From the NCBI GenBank assembly GCA_016303065.1, contig JAEDMJ010000006.1, forward strand, positions 1 through 59,552: 59,552 nt of DNA, written 5' to 3'. This document shows, piece by piece, positions 48,996 through 57,806 of the stretch. Position numbers and translations under genes: made by a program. Numbering within the stretch: the stretch's first letter is position 1; each line of letters starts with the position of its first letter. The notes under the pieces were generated by a model. The model ran no database searches, was not told the DNA's origin, and saw only the letters and a program-made list of their open reading frames with translations. The stretch comes from Clostridiales bacterium (lineage in GTDB: Bacteria > Bacillota > Clostridia > Oscillospirales > QAMX01).

Positions 48996-50699
48996 ATGCT
49001 CGGACTTCTGCATATCGAGAATATAGCAGTGATCCGGAAAACCGACGTTGATTTTCGCGAGGGCTTCAACGTTCTCACCGGCGAGACCGGCGCGGGAAAA
49101 TCGATCATTATCGACTCCATCGGCGCACTGCTCGGAGAGCGGACGTCGCGCGACCTTATCCGGTCGGGCGAGCGTTTTGCGTCCGTTTCCGGGTGGTTCA
49201 CCTCCCCCGGCGCCCGCGCAAAGGCGATTCTCGCCGCCTCCGGAGCCGAAGAATCCCCCGACGGAAGCCTTTCCCTCGAACGCAGACTCTACGCCGACGG
49301 AAGAAACATCTGCCGGGCAAACGGTTCTCCGATCTCTCTCCAGGCGCTCAGAGAGCTGGGCGCCGAGCTTGTCAGCATCCACGGTCAGCACGACAGCCGG
49401 GTTCTTCTGGATCCCGCCGTCCACATCCGGATTCTCGACGCTTTTGCGGGGAATTCCGAACTCCTCGCCCGATTCTGCCGCGAGCTCTCCGCGCTCAAGC
49501 GCATCCGTTCCCGCCAAAAAGCGGTTCTTTCCGACGCTGGCGAGCGGGAACGCCGCAGATCGACGCTTGAATTCCAGATAAACGAGCTTGAAAGCGCAAA
49601 CCTCGTCCCCGGCGAATACGAGGAGCTCGAAAAGAGCCGAAAGCTTATGCTCGAGTCGGCAAAGCTTTCGAACGCCCTTGCCTGTGCCGTCGGAGAGCTC
49701 GGAAACGACGAAAGCTCCGTCTCCGAAAGGCTCTTCAACGCCGCCGGTTTTGTCCGCGCCGCAGGCGATTTTCTGGGCGAAGAAGTCTCTTCGGCCGCCG
49801 CAAGGCTTGAAGAATCGGCCATAAACGTGCGCGACTGCGCCGAAACTCTGGAGAGGGCTCTCGGCGCGCTGAACTTTTCCGAACGCGACGCCGACAGGCT
49901 CGAGGACCGGCTCGCCGCACTTTCCTCCATACGGAAAAAATACGGCGGCTCCGTCGAATCCGCCCTCGAATACCTCGAAAACGCCCGAAACGAGCTTGAC
50001 GGGCTCGAAAACTTTGAGGACACCGCAAAAAAGCTGGAGGAAGAATACCGCGCGCAGTATGTTCTGACTCTTGACGCGGCTGAAAAGCTCTCCTCCCAAC
50101 GCCGCGCCGCGGCGGAAAAGCTGGAAAAAGCCGTGTGCGGAGAGCTTGAATACCTTTGCATGGCCGGAGCAAAATTTTCCGTCCGGCTCGGAACGCGCAC
50201 CCGCGACGGAAGGACGATTTTCGGCAGCGACGGCATAGATACCGCCGAATTCTTTCTCGCCGCAAACCGGGGCGAAGACTTCCGGCCCCTGGCGCGAAGC
50301 GCGTCCGGAGGCGAACTCTCCCGTGTCATGCTCGCCCTCTGCACGGCCGGAGGCCAAAGCGGCGCATCTGCGGACACGGTGATCTTCGACGAGATCGACA
50401 CCGGAATAAGCGGAGTCGCCGCATCCCGCGTTGCCGACAGGCTCTCCCTGCTCTCCCGCGAGCGCCAGGTTCTGTGCGTGACGCATTTGAGCCAGCTTGC
50501 CGCGGCGGCGGATTCCCATTTTCTCATTCGCAAAGGTCAGGAAAACGACCGCACTCTCACAAACGTCACGGAGCTGGACCGTGAGGGACGAATTTCAGAG
50601 ATCGCCCGCATAAACGCCGGAGAGGGCTTCTCCGACGCAATCCGCCTTGCCGCCGCCGAACAGCTTGACGCCGCGGCGCTCCGGCGCAGCGCGCTCTGA
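48996..50699 (+). CDS. recN: DNA repair ATPase RecN
   Basis: 567 residues of the SMC-like type: N-terminal Walker A GETGAGKS near 30-37, long coiled coil (about 160-370), C-terminal signature ARSASGGELSRVMLAL and Walker B TVIFDEIDTGISG. It acts early in double-strand break repair. Confidence 0.96.
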   Translation: MLGLLHIENIAVIRKTDVDFREGFNVLTGETGAGKSIIIDSIGALLGERTSRDLIRSGERFASVSGWFTSPGARAKAILAASGAEESPDGSLSLERRLYADGRNICRANGSPISLQALRELGAELVSIHGQHDSRVLLDPAVHIRILDAFAGNSELLARFCRELSALKRIRSRQKAVLSDAGERERRRSTLEFQINELESANLVPGEYEELEKSRKLMLESAKLSNALACAVGELGNDESSVSERLFNAAGFVRAAGDFLGEEVSSAAARLEESAINVRDCAETLERALGALNFSERDADRLEDRLAALSSIRKKYGGSVESALEYLENARNELDGLENFEDTAKKLEEEYRAQYVLTLDAAEKLSSQRRAAAEKLEKAVCGELEYLCMAGAKFSVRLGTRTRDGRTIFGSDGIDTAEFFLAANRGEDFRPLARSASGGELSRVMLALCTAGGQSGASADTVIFDEIDTGISGVAASRVADRLSLLSRERQVLCVTHLSQLAAAADSHFLIRKGQENDRTLTNVTELDREGRISEIARINAGEGFSDAIRLAAAEQLDAAALRRSAL

Positions 50700-50729
50700 A
50701 AAAGCGCCGCCCTGAAGACCGAAAAAATT

Positions 50730-51431
50730 ATGCCCGCCACAAAAACTCTTTGCCCTCTTGAACTTGGCTCACGCACGGTTCTCTGCGAATTCACGCAGAA
50801 ACGCGTCAAAAACGTCAACATCCGCGTTAAACCGGACGGCAGCGTCGCCGTGTCGTACCCGGCCGGACTTTCCCTTTCTTTTGCCCGGCGCTGCGCGGTT
50901 CAAAAAGCCGGTTTCATCCTCCGCTCCCTCGAAAAGCTTCCCCGCCCCCAGGGGGCCGGCGGCCGGCTTTTTTACCACGGAAGCGCCCTTGAAATACGCG
51001 CGTTTTTTTCCGAAACTCCGACCTTTTCTCTGGAAAACGGAGTTCTCCGGCTCGGACATCCCTTTCCGGAGGATCCCGAAAAGACCCGCGCGGCGGCGGA
51101 AAAAGCGCTTTGCGGCATTGCCCGCCGTGAGCTCACCGGGCATTGCCTGAACGCATATCCCCTCTTCGGCGGAGCTTTTCCCTTTCCCGAGCTCCGCTTC
51201 AAAAAAATGACGTCCCGCTGGGGAAGCTGTTCTCCCCAAAAAAACTCCGTAACTCTGAATCTGAAACTTATCTCCGTTCCGCCCGAATGCGCGGAATACG
51301 TCGTTTGCCATGAGTTTGCACATTTTCTCCAGCCAAACCACTCTCCCGCGTTCTACGCCGAACTTGCGCGCCGTATTCCCGACTGGAAGGAGCGAAAAAA
51401 ACTGCTGAACCAAAGTGCCGCGGGGCTTTAG
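50730..51431 (+). CDS. YgjP-type metallopeptidase-like protein
   Basis: 233 residues. The C-terminal HEFAHFLQPNHSPAFY motif and the upstream KKMTSRWGSCSP box define the YgjP/SprT-like DUF45 family, a zinc metalloprotein family with uncertain activity. The N-terminal part has RVKNVNIRVKPDGSVAVSYP typical of the family. The ribosome site is weak. It follows recN by 30 nt and is probably read through from it. Confidence 0.87.
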   Translation: MPATKTLCPLELGSRTVLCEFTQKRVKNVNIRVKPDGSVAVSYPAGLSLSFARRCAVQKAGFILRSLEKLPRPQGAGGRLFYHGSALEIRAFFSETPTFSLENGVLRLGHPFPEDPEKTRAAAEKALCGIARRELTGHCLNAYPLFGGAFPFPELRFKKMTSRWGSCSPQKNSVTLNLKLISVPPECAEYVVCHEFAHFLQPNHSPAFYAELARRIPDWKERKKLLNQSAAGL

Positions 51432-51568
51432 GGCATATGTAAAAACGAAGGCGGACGCATGGAAAACAGCCATGAATCCGCCGTTTTTCAGGCTTTTTTC
51501 GCCCGCACGTCGGCGCTGCATAAAAATTCTTAAAAACCTCCCCCCCGCGGAAGTTCCGCCCCCGGGCG

Positions 51569-51614
51569 AAAAAACGATGCGCCTGTTCCCGGTATCCAGG
51601 GGAACAGGCGCATC
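51569..51614 (-). terminator. Terminator of the chromate transporter transcript
   Basis: GATGCGCCTGTTCCC and GGGAACAGGCGCATC give a 15-bp stem. The run of six A on its left edge becomes a T run for minus-strand transcription, so it mainly serves the gene at 51723-52313. Confidence 0.85.
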
Positions 51615-51722
51615 GCATTATTCACTTATGCCGCTTTTCTCCGCGCTTTTATTGGCCTTGAGCGCTGCAGATACTTTCGCAGGAATAATATCTGCGTCTT
51701 CCCTTCAATCCGGGAAGGGCCC

Positions 51723-52313
51723 TCAGCCGTTCTTTTTATCGTTCCGGACGTCCCCGTGCCTTTTGGCGTTGATAAGCATGCAGACGATGCCGACAAGTCC
51801 GGCTCCGATGAGGACGAATATGATGTTGACGTCCAGAAAAAGGCTTATTCCAAAAGCCGCCAGAGCAAGCACGACGCCAACGGCCTTCCACTTCATTTTC
51901 CTGGCAAGCTTTATAACGGCGTTGACGATAAGCACGACGACCCCCGCACGGATTCCGCGGAACGCCGCGTCCACCCAGCGGTTGTCGCGGAAGAGCGTGA
52001 ACAGGACGGATATCACCATGATGGCAATGTAGGACGGAAGGGCAACGCCCAGGGTCGCCGCAGCCGCGCCGAGAACGCCCGCCTCGTGATAGCCCACAAA
52101 GGTTGCGGCGTTTATAACGAACGGCCCCGGGGTCGACTCGGAAATGGCCAGCATATCGAGCATCTCATCCTCGGTTATCCACTTTTTTCTCTCGACCACG
52201 TCCTCCTGCAAAAGCGGAAGCATGGCATATCCGCCGCCGAAAGTGAACGCGGACAGCTTGAAAAAAGTTATAAAGAGAGTCCAGAGAGAAGTTCTCCGCT
52301 CCGTATGCTTCAT
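51723..52313 (-). CDS. Half-size chromate transporter (CHR family), unpaired
   Basis: 196 residues, one CHR domain with the signature KLSAFTFGGGYAMLPLLQEDVVE and STPGPFVINAATFVGY, and about six hydrophobic segments. CHR proteins export chromate or related oxyanions by proton exchange. Half-size members usually occur as two adjacent genes of opposite topology; only one is present here. ATG 52313 follows GGAGG. The 290 bp downstream (51432-51722) hold only the terminator. Confidence 0.9.
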   Translation of the reverse strand: MKHTERRTSLWTLFITFFKLSAFTFGGGYAMLPLLQEDVVERKKWITEDEMLDMLAISESTPGPFVINAATFVGYHEAGVLGAAAATLGVALPSYIAIMVISVLFTLFRDNRWVDAAFRGIRAGVVVLIVNAVIKLARKMKWKAVGVVLALAAFGISLFLDVNIIFVLIGAGLVGIVCMLINAKRHGDVRNDKKNG

Positions 52314-52346
52314 TGTGAATTTTCCTCCAAACTTCAGGGTAATATA

Positions 52347-52375
52347 ATGATACACTTTTTTTGCGCTTTTGTCCA
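52347..52375 (-). promoter_or_regulatory. Probable promoter of the CHR gene
   Basis: TGGACA (52375-52370), 17-bp spacer, TATCAT (52352-52347), divergent from the murA promoter. Confidence 0.55.
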
Positions 52376-52424
52376 GTAGACAAAGCATACGAAAGTTCAG
52401 AAATCAAAATAATCTTCCTGTGTA

Positions 52425-52453
52425 TTGACAATCCGGCCTCATAATGGTATAAT
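52425..52453 (+). promoter_or_regulatory. Promoter of murA
   Basis: TTGACA (52425-52430), 17-bp spacer, TATAAT (52448-52453): exact consensus, with an 88-nt leader before the TTG start. Confidence 0.9.
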
Positions 52454-52541
52454 CATCACAGCGTCATCTGCCGCTTCACATTTTCGTAATAATTTGGATA
52501 CGAAACGGTAACAAAGAAACTTCCGAAAGAAGGTACTGCCG

Positions 52542-53834
52542 TTGAATAAATACGTTATAAACGGAGGAAAGCCCCTGAGCGGGCGGGTTGACATCTCCGG
52601 CGCGAAAAACGCCGCAGTTGCCATCCTTCCGGCGGCGCTTCTTGTTGAGGGCATCTGCCGGATCGACAATATCCCCAATATAAGCGACGTAAATCTCTGG
52701 CTTTCCATTCTTCAATATATGGGCGCACGGATAAAGCGTCTCGGGGACACCGAAGTTGAGATCGACTCAACCGACATCCGCCGGGTCGCCCCGCCCTACG
52801 ACCTCATGCGCAAAATGCGCGCTTCCTATTACCTCGTGGGCGCAATGCTCGGCCGTTTCGGCTGGGCTGAGGCCGGAATGCCCGGAGGCTGCGACTTCGG
52901 CGAGCGTCCCATTGACCAGCACATCAAAGGCTTCAGAGCTCTCGGAGCGAAGGTGGAGGTCAGAAACGGCGCGATACATGCCGTGACCGAAAACGGCATC
53001 CGTTCCGGACACGTCTTTTTCGACAAGCGCACAGTCGGCGCAACCATAAACGTCATGATCGCCGCCGCCTGCGCCCCCGGTCAGACCGTCATTGAAAACG
53101 CCAACAAAGAGCCCCACATCGTCGATGTTGCGAATTTTCTCAACTCCATGGGCGCCGACATCCGCGGAGCGGGAACCGACCTTATCAAGATCCGCGGCCG
53201 AAAGCTCCACGGCGGCTCCTACTCCATCATTCCCGACCAGATCGAAGCCGGAACATTCATCGCCGCAGTCGCCGCGACAGGCGGAGACGTCATCATCAAC
53301 AACATTATTCCCAAGCACCTTGAATGCATAACCACAAAGTTTGCCGAGATCGGCGTCGACATCTCCGAGGGCGACGAATATATCCGCGTTTCCCGTCCTG
53401 CGGACAGAAAGCTCCGTCCCACCCATGTCACTGCGCTGCCCTATCCCGGCTATCCCACCGATATGCAGCCGCAGATCGCCAGCTGTCTCTGTCTTGCAAA
53501 CGGAACAAGCTTTCTGACTGACGGCGTTTACGAAAACCGTTTCCGCTATGTCGACGAGCTTCGCCGCATGGGCGCGGACATCACCGTCGACGGCAAAACC
53601 GCCGTCATCCGCTCCGTCAAAGAGCTGACCGGAGCGCCCATTTCCGCCTGTGACCTGCGCGCCGGAGTCGCAATGATAATTGCCGGACTCTCCGCAAAGG
53701 GGCGCACCGAGATCGACGGCATCGAACACATTGAACGCGGATATCAGGACATCGTTTCAAAGTTCCGCAGCATCGGCGCGGACATCTCGATCGTTGAATA
53801 CCCCGACGGAAGCGAAGTTTCCGCCGTTGTGTAA
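52542..53834 (+). CDS. murA: UDP-GlcNAc 1-carboxyvinyltransferase MurA
   Basis: 430 residues of the EPSP-synthase fold: GAKNAAVAILPAALL, the catalytic loop MPGGCDFGERPIDQH with Cys117, and PYPGYPTDMQPQ. It adds enolpyruvate to UDP-GlcNAc, the first committed step of peptidoglycan synthesis. The Cys at the fosfomycin target position predicts a fosfomycin-sensitive enzyme. TTG start at 52542 behind AGAAGG. It has its own strong promoter and terminator. Confidence 0.97.
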   Translation: MNKYVINGGKPLSGRVDISGAKNAAVAILPAALLVEGICRIDNIPNISDVNLWLSILQYMGARIKRLGDTEVEIDSTDIRRVAPPYDLMRKMRASYYLVGAMLGRFGWAEAGMPGGCDFGERPIDQHIKGFRALGAKVEVRNGAIHAVTENGIRSGHVFFDKRTVGATINVMIAAACAPGQTVIENANKEPHIVDVANFLNSMGADIRGAGTDLIKIRGRKLHGGSYSIIPDQIEAGTFIAAVAATGGDVIINNIIPKHLECITTKFAEIGVDISEGDEYIRVSRPADRKLRPTHVTALPYPGYPTDMQPQIASCLCLANGTSFLTDGVYENRFRYVDELRRMGADITVDGKTAVIRSVKELTGAPISACDLRAGVAMIIAGLSAKGRTEIDGIEHIERGYQDIVSKFRSIGADISIVEYPDGSEVSAVV

Positions 53835-53844
53835 CGGCCTTCCC

Positions 53845-53897
53845 CACAAAAAAACCCCGGGCTTTTCCCCAAAAAGGAAAAGCCCGGTTTTTTTGTG
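53845..53897. terminator. Bidirectional terminator between murA and the DUF368 gene
   Basis: Near-perfect arms with core CCCGGGCTTTTCC and GGAAAAGCCCGG flanked by A7 and T7 runs, placed between convergent genes. Confidence 0.93.
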
Positions 53898-53916
53898 TCT
53901 TCGGAGCCCGGAAAAC

Positions 53917-54759
53917 TCAGTTTATTCCGTGCTTTTTTGAAAAGAGCCAGACGCCCGCAAATCCCGCGGCAAGCATCAGAACGCACACCGGTATATTGTA
54001 CCATCCCGAGGTCCATGGAAGATTCGGAAGTATCTCGTCAACAAAGAGAAAGACGATTGAACCCACCACAAACCCGCTTATCATGGTGTAGGTGGCGAGG
54101 GGTTTTTTCTCCATGCAGCGTTCGAGAATCTTCGTCACAAGCACCGTTCCGGCCATGAGCCCCAGTCCAAGGGGCAGCAAAAACATTATGTCGAAGTCGG
54201 AAACCGCAGCCAAAAGCGGCTCGTACACGCCAAAAACCAGCATCATATACGAAAGGCTGATGCCCGGGAGCACAAAGCCCGCAGAAAACACGATGCCCAG
54301 CAAAAACAGCGCGGCAAAACGCAGGAAGGGCGAATTTCCGATCGTGAAAAGTCCCTCCGGCAAAAACTCGATGCCGACGACGACCGCCACCCCGGCCAGG
54401 AACCAGAGCGCGATCTTCGCCCAATTTCCCAGACTCTTCCCCGCGTTCGTTTTTTTAATAAGCGCGGGAAGACTTCCGAGGGCCAGACCGCCGAACAGAC
54501 AGCACAGCGGCGCTTTCCAGAGATTCACAAGCGTCTCCAGCGGCCCGGCCAGAAGCAGAACGCCGACGATTCCGCCAAGCGCAAGCGTTCCGAGAAAAAT
54601 CAGATTGCCTTTTATGTCCTTTCTGAACGAGCTGACAGCAGAGACGATGCGGTCGTATAACCCGAGAATGATCGCCGTGGTGCCTCCGCTCACGCCCGGC
54701 AAAAGCATCAGAGAACCTATTACAAAGCCGTAAAGCAGATTAAGCAGAATTTTCAGCAT
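53917..54759 (-). CDS. DUF368 membrane protein (undecaprenyl-phosphate translocase family)
   Basis: 280 residues, about eight hydrophobic segments. The diagnostic GSLMLLPGVSGGTTAIILGLYDR near the N-terminus and VLPGISLSYMMLVFGVYEP in the second half are the two DUF368 repeats. Members of this family have been implicated in flipping undecaprenyl phosphate back across the membrane. ATG 54759 is chosen for AAAGGA upstream. With uppP at 7491 the window carries two steps of lipid-carrier recycling, though not in one operon. Confidence 0.9.
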   Translation of the reverse strand: MLKILLNLLYGFVIGSLMLLPGVSGGTTAIILGLYDRIVSAVSSFRKDIKGNLIFLGTLALGGIVGVLLLAGPLETLVNLWKAPLCCLFGGLALGSLPALIKKTNAGKSLGNWAKIALWFLAGVAVVVGIEFLPEGLFTIGNSPFLRFAALFLLGIVFSAGFVLPGISLSYMMLVFGVYEPLLAAVSDFDIMFLLPLGLGLMAGTVLVTKILERCMEKKPLATYTMISGFVVGSIVFLFVDEILPNLPWTSGWYNIPVCVLMLAAGFAGVWLFSKKHGIN

Positions 54760-54804
54760 AACAAATCCTTTCAAGGTCAATGTTCTTTGCAGACAGTAAT
54801 ATAT

Positions 54805-54833
54805 ATTATACATCACCGGGATATAAATGTACA
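54805..54833 (-). promoter_or_regulatory. Possible promoter of the DUF368 gene
   Basis: TGTACA (54833-54828), 17-bp spacer, TATAAT (54810-54805), 46 nt before the ATG. The divergent PiT-type gene starts only 24 bp behind it. Confidence 0.5.
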
Positions 54834-54856
54834 GTCATTTCTAAGGAGAAGATCGC

Positions 54857-55816
54857 ATGAGAGGTTTTTTTCCCGCGCTTTTGACAACGGGAGTTATTCT
54901 GGAAAACGGAGGAACCGACGCGCCGAACTCGGTTTCGACCTGCGTTGCCTCCGGCGTTCTGTCCCCGCGGAGGGCCTCTGCCCTCGCCGCCGGATGCAAT
55001 TTTTTCGGGGCTCTGGTATCCGGCCTGTTCTTTCCCGCCGTCGCCCGCACGGTTGAGGAGCTGGGCGGACTTTCCGCTTCGCCCGACCCGCTCTCCGCCC
55101 TTACCGGCGCAATGCTCGCGGTGCTCTTGTGGACGGGCGCGGCATGGCTGCTCTCCGTCCCCACAAGTGAAAGCCACGGCCTTCTTGCCGCGCTCGCAGG
55201 AGCTTCGCTTTGGGGGGGCGGATTCGACCGCCTCAGTCTCAAAGCCTGGGCGGCCGTTCTTGCCGGAACGGTCGGGTCGGTTGCCGGGGGCTGGCTCTGC
55301 GGCGCGGCGGCGAAAAACCTGCTTTTCCGCCGCGCGCCGAAGGAAAAATTCCTCGGACGCGCCCAGATCGCCGCGGCGGCCCTTTCCGCCGCGCTCCACG
55401 GAGCTCAGGACGGACAGAAATTCATGTGCATTCTGGCTTTGTCTCAAAGTTTTGCGGCGGGAAATCCGTCAAAAGCAGAACTGTCCCCCCAAACCGTCCT
55501 ATGGTGCGCTTTCGTGCTCGCTGCCGGAACGGCGCTCTGCGGAAGAAAAATGCTCGGCATAGCCTCCAGCCTCGGCATTGAAACGCGGACGGAAGGACTT
55601 GCCGCGGACGCCGGAGGAGCCGCCGTTCTCATCTTTGCGACGGCGTTCGGTCTTCCGGTCAGCACGACGCACGTGAAAACCGCCTCCGCCGCAGGCGCAG
55701 GCTCCGGCGGGCAAGGAACCTTTGCCCGGCTTGCCGCCGCATGGCTGCTGACTTTTCCCGTGTGCGGGCTGCTCGGATATGCCCTTGTTCCGCTGGCAAA
55801 GGCGCTGCTTTTCTGA
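54857..55816 (+). CDS. PiT-family inorganic phosphate transporter, divergent motifs
   Basis: 319 residues, about nine or ten hydrophobic segments. The twin family signatures are recognisable but altered: ENGGTDAPNSVST for the usual NGANDAANA, and HGAQDGQKF for HGANDAQK. GLPVSTTHV is intact. PiT proteins import metal-phosphate or sulfate with a proton or sodium ion. The acidic residues of both motifs are kept while the Asn residues are not, so transport is likely but the ion preference could differ. AAGGAG precedes the ATG. No PhoU-like partner is adjacent. Confidence 0.82.
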   Translation: MRGFFPALLTTGVILENGGTDAPNSVSTCVASGVLSPRRASALAAGCNFFGALVSGLFFPAVARTVEELGGLSASPDPLSALTGAMLAVLLWTGAAWLLSVPTSESHGLLAALAGASLWGGGFDRLSLKAWAAVLAGTVGSVAGGWLCGAAAKNLLFRRAPKEKFLGRAQIAAAALSAALHGAQDGQKFMCILALSQSFAAGNPSKAELSPQTVLWCAFVLAAGTALCGRKMLGIASSLGIETRTEGLAADAGGAAVLIFATAFGLPVSTTHVKTASAAGAGSGGQGTFARLAAAWLLTFPVCGLLGYALVPLAKALLF

Positions 55817-55838
55817 AAGCTTCGGAATGCGTATCTGC

Positions 55839-55867
55839 TTGCATATTGCTCCGGACGGTGATATAAT
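55839..55867 (+). promoter_or_regulatory. Promoter of the alkaline-phosphatase-superfamily gene
   Basis: TTGCAT (55839-55844), 17-bp spacer, TATAAT (55862-55867), 45 nt before the ATG. Confidence 0.75.
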
Positions 55868-55912
55868 TAAGCAAAAGAAAAGTATTAAAATCCCGGATCG
55901 GAGGCAAAAAAT

Positions 55913-56728
55913 ATGGACGAAAAACTCAACGGGCAGTCCCTTGACACTCTCTGCGCCGCGTTGGCTTACGCAATGGGGATCGAAGCCCCCGGCGCCGCGG
56001 CCCCCGCCTGTGAAACGCTCACGGCATACATAGACAAAACCCTCGGAGGAAGAAAAGCCGACAGGGTGTTTATGTACAATCCCGACGCGATCGCCGAATG
56101 GATATACCGAAAATACAACGGCTTTTTCAGTGAAGCCGTCGCCGCCGCGCCCCTGAACATCGAATTCCGCACGGTCATGCCGTCGGTGACTCCGGTGTGT
56201 TTCGGAACAATGTACACCGGCGCGCAGCCGGAGGTCCACGGGATCCGGCGGTATGAAAAGCCCGTCATCAGGCTTGACTCCCTGTTCGACGCGCTTATCC
56301 GCGCCGGGAAGCGCCCCGCAATCGTCGCCGAGACAAATTCCAGCATGTCGAAAATATATCTCGAGCGCGGCATGGACTATTATATCTACGATACTATCGC
56401 CGAAGTCAACGCCTGTGCCTCGGAGCTCATCTGTGCAGACAAATACGATTTCATCGCCGTCTACAACGGAAACTACGATTCGGTCATGCACAAAAACGGC
56501 CCTGAAAGCCTCAAATCCATCGCCGAGCTCCGCGCCAATATCATGGCGTTCGCCGCTTTTGCCGCACAGATAAAGCGCGCCTGGACCGGCCACGATACCC
56601 TCGTCGGCTTTGCGATGGATCACGGGTGCCACGAGATCGACGGTGAGTGCGGCTCCCACGGACTTGATATGCCCGAAGACCTGAACATTGTCCACCTCTA
56701 CGACGTTTATCCAAGAGGGAACGCCTGA
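55913..56728 (+). CDS. Alkaline-phosphatase-superfamily protein of unknown role
   Basis: 271 residues. MPSVTPVCFGTMYTGAQPEVHGI resembles the nucleophile loop of type I phosphodiesterases/nucleotide pyrophosphatases (Thr in TPVCFGT), and the C-terminal MDHGCHEIDG..GSHG supplies metal-ligand His and Asp residues. No signal peptide, unlike most family members, so a cytoplasmic phosphohydrolase or phosphotransferase is suggested. The exact substrate is unknown. Confidence 0.7.
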   Translation: MDEKLNGQSLDTLCAALAYAMGIEAPGAAAPACETLTAYIDKTLGGRKADRVFMYNPDAIAEWIYRKYNGFFSEAVAAAPLNIEFRTVMPSVTPVCFGTMYTGAQPEVHGIRRYEKPVIRLDSLFDALIRAGKRPAIVAETNSSMSKIYLERGMDYYIYDTIAEVNACASELICADKYDFIAVYNGNYDSVMHKNGPESLKSIAELRANIMAFAAFAAQIKRAWTGHDTLVGFAMDHGCHEIDGECGSHGLDMPEDLNIVHLYDVYPRGNA

Positions 56729-56800
56729 GCCCTTCCTTGCGCAAAAAGCGGCTTTACACCCACGGCAGAAGCGTTTTTCCCCCGTAAAGCGCAAAAAAAC

Positions 56801-56829
56801 TTGCAAACCCGCTCAAAAAGTGTTATCAT
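56801..56829 (+). promoter_or_regulatory. Promoter of the zinc-ribbon membrane protein gene
   Basis: TTGCAA (56801-56806), 17-bp spacer, TATCAT (56824-56829), 80 nt before the ATG. Confidence 0.65.
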
Positions 56830-56909
56830 ATATCAAAACAGCGGGGTATTCTTCCGAGAACCTGTATACACGCCCATCGGCAAAAATCTCTGAAAGGTGG
56901 CAACTACAA

Positions 56910-57500
56910 ATGCGTTACTGCCCTGACTGCGGAGCACAGATCTCCGACGACGCTGTGTTCTGCACAAACTGCGGCAAGAAAACCGAAGTTCCGGCTTCCA
57001 CCGAAGCCGCGCCTGCCTGCGAACCCGTCCGTCCCGCCGCTCCCGCATTCCAGGCCGCCGCGTCCGCCCCCAGGGAAGCTCCCTGCGCCCAGCGCGCGGC
57101 AAACTCCGACGGCGCCGGGCCGGCTCCCAACGCAGACGCGCCTTCCCCGGCAAGGGGAGCCGCTCCCGTTCCCCCTCCCCCGCCGCCTCCCGGGGCTTAC
57201 CCGGCGCCTACCCGCCGGACCGATCCGCCTCCCCCCGAAGGAAGCCGCTATAATCCGATCTCCGCCTGGGGATATGTGGGAATTTTCCTGCTTCTGGCCG
57301 TTCCCGTCGTCGGCCTTGTGTTCACCATTGTCTGGGCCTGCGGCGGCTGCCGCAAGGTCAACAAGCGGAACCTGGCCCGCGGCGTTCTCCTTCTGTATCT
57401 CCTTGCGGTTATCATCTTTGTCATTGCCGGAATAGTTGCCGTCGCCGTAACCGGTTCCGCCCTTTGGACGATCTTCGGCGAAATGTCATATCTTTATTAG
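56910..57500 (+). CDS. Zinc-ribbon membrane protein
   Basis: 196 residues. An N-terminal zinc ribbon (RYCPDCGAQISDDAVFCTNCGKK) is followed by about 80 residues of Ala/Pro-rich low complexity, including a run of proline, and two hydrophobic segments (about 118-140 and 155-180) separated by a basic loop. The family is common in Clostridia with no defined function. GAAAGGTGG precedes ATG 56910; a longer frame from 56688 is rejected because it overlaps the previous gene and lacks a ribosome site. Confidence 0.85.
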   Translation: MRYCPDCGAQISDDAVFCTNCGKKTEVPASTEAAPACEPVRPAAPAFQAAASAPREAPCAQRAANSDGAGPAPNADAPSPARGAAPVPPPPPPPGAYPAPTRRTDPPPPEGSRYNPISAWGYVGIFLLLAVPVVGLVFTIVWACGGCRKVNKRNLARGVLLLYLLAVIIFVIAGIVAVAVTGSALWTIFGEMSYLY

Positions 57501-57514
57501 AGCTTTATGCAAAT

Positions 57515-57550
57515 ACCGCCGTTTTCCCGTTTTTTTGGGAAAACGGCGGT
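57515..57550 (+). terminator. Terminator of the zinc-ribbon gene
   Basis: ACCGCCGTTTTCCC and GGGAAAACGGCGGT form a perfect 14-bp stem; the T tail is weak on the plus strand (TTGGCGTTTT). Confidence 0.75.
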
Positions 57551-57639
57551 TTGGCGTTTTCCGGCATCCGGGCGCACCGCGGAATGCGGTTTCGGAGATT
57601 TTACTGCGCCCCAGGGTCTCCGGCCGGATTTTTCTCTCC

Positions 57640-57668
57640 TTGACATTTTCATTCCGGTATTATATAAT
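57640..57668 (+). promoter_or_regulatory. Promoter of tRNA-Leu and the GH27 gene
   Basis: TTGACA (57640-57645), 17-bp spacer, TATAAT (57663-57668): exact consensus, 22 nt before the tRNA. No separate promoter or terminator fits in the 34 nt between the tRNA and the GH27 start. Confidence 0.9.
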
Positions 57669-57690
57669 TTCTGATATCAGGGAAAAATCT

Positions 57691-57772
57691 GCGGATGTGA
57701 CGGAACTGGCAGACGTGCAAGATTTAGGATCTTGTGCCGAAAGGCGTGTGGGTTCGAGCCCCTTCATCCGCA
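57691..57772 (+). tRNA. tRNA-Leu, anticodon UAG
   Basis: Acceptor arms GCGGATG and CATCCGC pair fully; the anticodon stem CAAGA/TCTTG encloses loop TTTAGGA with anticodon TAG at 57725-57727. The T arm has GTGGG-TTCGAGC-CCC with a mispair at most, and there is a short variable arm of class II form (TGCCGAAAGGCGT). The discriminator is A at 57772 and the CCA is not encoded. It reads leucine CUA (and possibly other CUN) codons. Confidence 0.95.
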
Positions 57773-57806
57773 CTCTCAAAAAAACAGGCGAAAGGAGCCG
57801 GATACT

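Noticed and set aside
48627..50519. Minus-strand open frame of 630 codons opposite argR and recN
   Set aside because: Same explanation: a shadow of two certain genes.
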